NCBI GenBank assembly: GCA_963823945.1
Contig: CAWGNK010000012.1
Location: 1-7,865 of the forward strand
Length of the DNA stretch: 7,865 nucleotides
Source of the DNA: Bog-793 sp963823945
GTDB lineage: Bacteria > Actinomycetota > Acidimicrobiia > Acidimicrobiales > Bog-793
Direction: 5' to 3'
In this document: piece after piece, positions 5,975 to 7,865 of the stretch
Layout of the letters: the number at the start of each line of letters is the position of its first letter
Position numbering within the stretch: position 1 is the stretch's first letter
Notes under the pieces: model-generated
Told to the model about the DNA's origin: nothing
The model's database searches: none
Seen by the model: only the letters and a program-made list of their open reading frames with translations
Translations under genes and position numbers: made by a program

Positions 5975-7472
5975 ATGAGTGCAGCAGCGGATCTTCTCGG
6001 CGTGACCGAGGAGACCTTCGCCGCGATCAAGGGAACCCTCACCGTCGGCCTCACGGCCTCGACCGGCCTGCAAGGTGTGAACCTGCAGGACTACGTGTCG
6101 TTGGTTCCGTGCTTGACGCCGACGAGGGACTCCCTGCCGCGGTCAGCGGCGCCGCAGGGCGCCCAGTTCGCCTACTGGCGGACGTTCACCAACGTGAACG
6201 TGCTACAGGCGGACGGTGCCGAGCCCTTCGACTATGGAGGCTCAGCGACCGAGATGAACATGCAGAACGTCTTCGCGCCCTTCGGCCTGATCGCCAAGCA
6301 TGGCATCGTGACCGAGGATGCGATCGCCCTGGCCGGCGGCTATGCCGACGCCCTGGCGGTCCAGACGTTGGAGACGATGAAGCAGGAGTTCATCACCGAG
6401 AACATCAACATCCTCCACTCGCAGGCGTTCGCCGCCCCGAGCCTCGGAGCCCCGTCGCTCTCAGCGAGCGCGTCGAACGGCTTCATCGGCTCCGGCGCTC
6501 CCGTCTACGTACTGGTTGCGGGCCGGACCGGGAAGAACTACTTCTACGGCGGCTCAGGACCGGCAAGCGCGTCGTCCCACCTGACGACCGGGACCACGTC
6601 GACGACGAACTCCGTCTCGGCGTTCGTCACGGCCCAGCGGACGATCGTCGCCTACGACTGGTTCGTGGGGGCCACCGCCGCCGCGGCCGTGTACTACACG
6701 ACCACGACGGTGAACTCGGTCACGATCACGACCGTGCCGACGACCCCGCAGGCGCTGCCGTCACTGGCGCTGCTTTCGAGCACCCAGCCGACGACCCCGC
6801 CGACGGCGGACACGTCCTACCAGTCCTACTGGATCAACGGCTACGTGGCCTCGATCCTCGGTGACTGGTCGACCGGCGCGTTCGGCACCTCGTACGCGAC
6901 GCCGGGATCTGGCACGGCGCAGGGCTCGATCTTCACGTCGCTCGACGGCGGGACGTTCCACGTCTCCGGCGCTGCGATCGACGAGCTCGACGCGCTGAAC
7001 CTGGCGATCTACAACAACTACCCGGGCGTCAGCCCGGCGCGTTACATCGTCGGGACCCAGATCGTGAACGACTTGGCGAACGCCGCGTTGAACAGTCCCC
7101 AGGCAGTGCTCTTCTACCAGGGCGCGGCTCGAGGACCGGCAGCGGCTGAGCATGGGCGGCACGGTGGCGAACTACCTGAACAAGACCGACGGCAAGACGC
7201 AGATCGAGATCTTCGTCGACCCGTACATGGTCCCCGGCGAGCTCATCGCCGAGGTCCGGTCGGTCCCGTTCATGGGGTCGAACGTCAAGACGGCCAGCCG
7301 TGTCGAGACGCTGCGTGACTACCAGCGCTTCGACTACGCCCCGAACTACGTCGCCAACTCCGCGACGGGCGGACCCCGTCACGAGTTCGACGTGCGCTGT
7401 TTCGAGGCGTTCGAGACGGTCGTCGGGCCGACCATGGGCGTGTTGGCCAACATCGCCCCCGGGATCCACTAA
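5975..7472 (+). CDS. HK97-type phage major capsid protein, one frameshift
   Basis: About 498 residues when repaired; it forms the procapsid shell. ATG 5975 has AAGGAG (5960-5965) 9 bases upstream. The N-terminal half has the pattern of many phage capsid proteins: VPCLTPTRDSLPR, AYWRTFTNVNV, EMNMQNVFAPFGLIAKHGIVTEDA, then LETMKQEFITENINILHSQAF. Residues about 170-280 are a Thr/Ser/Ala-rich insertion with AYDWFVGA and TTTTVNSVTIT, like an Ig-type domain inserted in some capsid proteins. The C-terminal half has IDELDALNLAIYNNY, GGTVANYLNKTDGK, EIFVDPYMVPGELI and VETLRDYQRFDYAPNY. At about 7118-7127 the frame moves by one base; the true continuation is RLEDRQRLSMGGTVANYL to TAA 7470-7472. The family assignment comes from these patterns and from gene order. 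Confidence 0.85.
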
Positions 7473-7487
7473 GGACGGGCAACGGAA

Positions 7488-7530
7488 GGGGGTCGGCGGG
7501 TACTCCTGTCCCCGCCGGCCCTCACTGTTT
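7488..7530 (+). terminator. Rho-independent terminator after the capsid gene
   Basis: Bases 7488-7500 pair with 7511-7523 in a 13-bp GC-rich stem (core GGGTCGGCGGG with CCCGCCGGCCC, including G-U pairs) with a 10-base loop. The following bases are moderately T-rich (TGTTTCT). It lies 16 bases after the capsid stop, so it likely ends the head operon. Confidence 0.7.
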
Positions 7531-7564
7531 CTCCGGAGTAGTAGCACCGCCCGCGACACTGCGG

Positions 7565-7570
7565 TAGTAT
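7565..7570 (+). promoter_or_regulatory. -10 box of the RHH gene, probably leaderless
   Basis: TAGTAT ends 6 bases before ATG 7577, and no Shine-Dalgarno sequence is present, so the transcript would start at the start codon. This is the same layout as the transposase promoter. The -35 region is weak (TAGCAC at 7542-7547, 17-base spacing). Confidence 0.4.
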
Positions 7571-7576
7571 CAGCGC

Positions 7577-7777
7577 ATGGCGCGAGCGACGACCACGAAC
7601 GTCATCGTCCGATTTCCCCCCGCGACGCATGAGGCGGCGAAGGCCAAGGCGGCGCGGCTCGGACTGTCGCTGAATCGCTACATCGTGCTCGTGGTCGATG
7701 CCGAGAACGCGTGGGTATCCGCCCGCGGAGTCCGAACAATCCCTAGACGTCTAGGTAATTTGACAGGAGACAGATGA
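7577..7777 (+). CDS. Ribbon-helix-helix regulator (HicB/CopG-like antitoxin type)
   Basis: A 66-residue protein. Residues about 7-45 (NVIVRFPPATHEAAKAKAARLGLSLNRYIVLVV) fit the ribbon-helix-helix fold: a short beta strand, then two helices with LGLSLNRYI at the helix-helix turn. Such proteins dimerise and bind palindromic operators, often as antitoxins or phage regulators. It has its own promoter behind the head-operon terminator. After residue about 45 codon use becomes AT-ending. A one-base shift near 7710 would give the ending YPPAESEQSLDV and a stop at 7752-7754, which looks more natural. Either end is possible. As given, the TGA at 7775-7777 overlaps ATG 7774 of the next ORF. Confidence 0.65.
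   Translation: MARATTTNVIVRFPPATHEAAKAKAARLGLSLNRYIVLVVDAENAWVSARGVRTIPRRLGNLTGDR
7742..7755. repeat. 14-bp palindrome near the end of the RHH gene (operator candidate)
   Basis: CCTAGACGTCTAGG is a perfect palindrome, 19 bases before the next possible start (ATG 7774). RHH proteins bind such sites, so it could control the downstream ORF. If the RHH gene stops at 7752-7754, the site sits at the gene end and intergenic start. Confidence 0.4.
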
Positions 7778-7865
7778 GATCGAGCAGGCGCGGCCAAGGT
7801 CGGCGCGAGCCCCACAGTCGCTGCGCCGCGCCTGCCCACTTCGCTACCGTGGCCCCAAAACCCTC
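7774..7865 (+). CDS. Partial ORF overlapping the RHH gene, unknown product
   Basis: ATG 7774 overlaps the RHH stop (ATGA) and has AGGAG at 7765-7769. The frame stays open to the window end (about 30 codons, starting MRSSRRGQGRREPHS). In an RHH antitoxin pair the partner toxin would be expected here. However, third positions are only moderately G/C rich and the stretch contains an inverted repeat, so it may be non-coding. No family recognised. Confidence 0.3.
   Translation, partial: MRSSRRGQGRREPHSRCAAPAHFATVAPKP
7784..7835. repeat. 10-bp inverted repeat near the window end
   Basis: GCAGGCGCGG (7784-7793) and CCGCGCCTGC (7826-7835) are perfect complements around a 32-base loop that can fold further (CGGCGC with GCGCCG). 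It could be a terminator for the RHH transcript or a structured RNA. The following AAAACCCTC gives no T-run on the plus strand. Confidence 0.35.

Noticed and set aside
5084..5975. Minus-strand ORFs opposite the scaffold gene
   Set aside because: Leu/Ala/Arg/Ser-rich translations typical of the complement of Lys/Ala-rich coding sequence.
5941..6864. Plus-strand ORF of 307 codons overlapping the capsid gene
   Set aside because: It is a frame shadow: the capsid frame has a good ribosome site, family patterns and G/C-ending codons, while this one is Arg/Gly/Asp-rich low-complexity sequence.
1700..7130. Programmed ribosomal frameshifting at the junctions
   Set aside because: No slippery heptamer or consistent stimulatory signal is present, and such shifts are not expected in protease/scaffold/capsid and methyltransferase genes alike.
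1..7865. CRISPR array or rRNA
   Set aside because: No regularly spaced repeats and no rRNA-like sequence were seen.

Overview
The window is GC-rich with strongly G/C-ending codons, GTG starts, ATGA/GTGA stop-start overlaps, and -10 boxes placed so close to ATG that some transcripts would be leaderless. This fits an actinobacterial-type genome, probably a (pro)phage or phage-derived region from an environmental genome. Species cannot be told from the sequence.

Left part (about 1-3123): an accessory block. It opens with a small basic protein of the '(K)DPAAVA(L)GR(K/R)GG...RW' type often labelled histone H1-like, preceded by a possible coupled 27-residue ORF. Next comes a 244-base gap holding a degenerate tRNA-like sequence on the minus strand and a 12-bp hairpin. 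An intact IS1-family DDE transposase follows, with a 14-bp palindrome over its -10 box and start codon. A DNA methyltransferase fused to an Mrr-like PD-(D/E)XK domain starts 35 bases after it. The methyltransferase gene is broken by two frameshifts of opposite sign.

Right part (about 3180-7530): a phage head-morphogenesis block, all on the plus strand. The order is a small basic protein, an XkdF-like prohead protease, a long Ala/Lys/Glu-rich scaffold-like protein with an N-terminal Cys cluster and a probable internal start, and an HK97-type major capsid protein with an Ig-like-looking insertion. A strong hairpin terminator closes the block. The expected terminase and portal genes do not precede the protease; the transposase/methyltransferase block is there instead.

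Right end (about 7540-7865): a ribbon-helix-helix regulator or antitoxin-like gene with its own promoter, a 14-bp palindrome near its end, and an overlapping partial ORF running off the window.

The most striking overall observation is that nearly every gene longer than 100 codons except the transposase and protease contains a frameshift: about 1717, 2904, 3538, 5504 and 7122, perhaps also near 7710. Most look like one extra base. The reading frame on both sides is well conserved, which points to indel errors in an unpolished long-read assembly more than to decay. I therefore annotate the repaired genes and mark the junctions.
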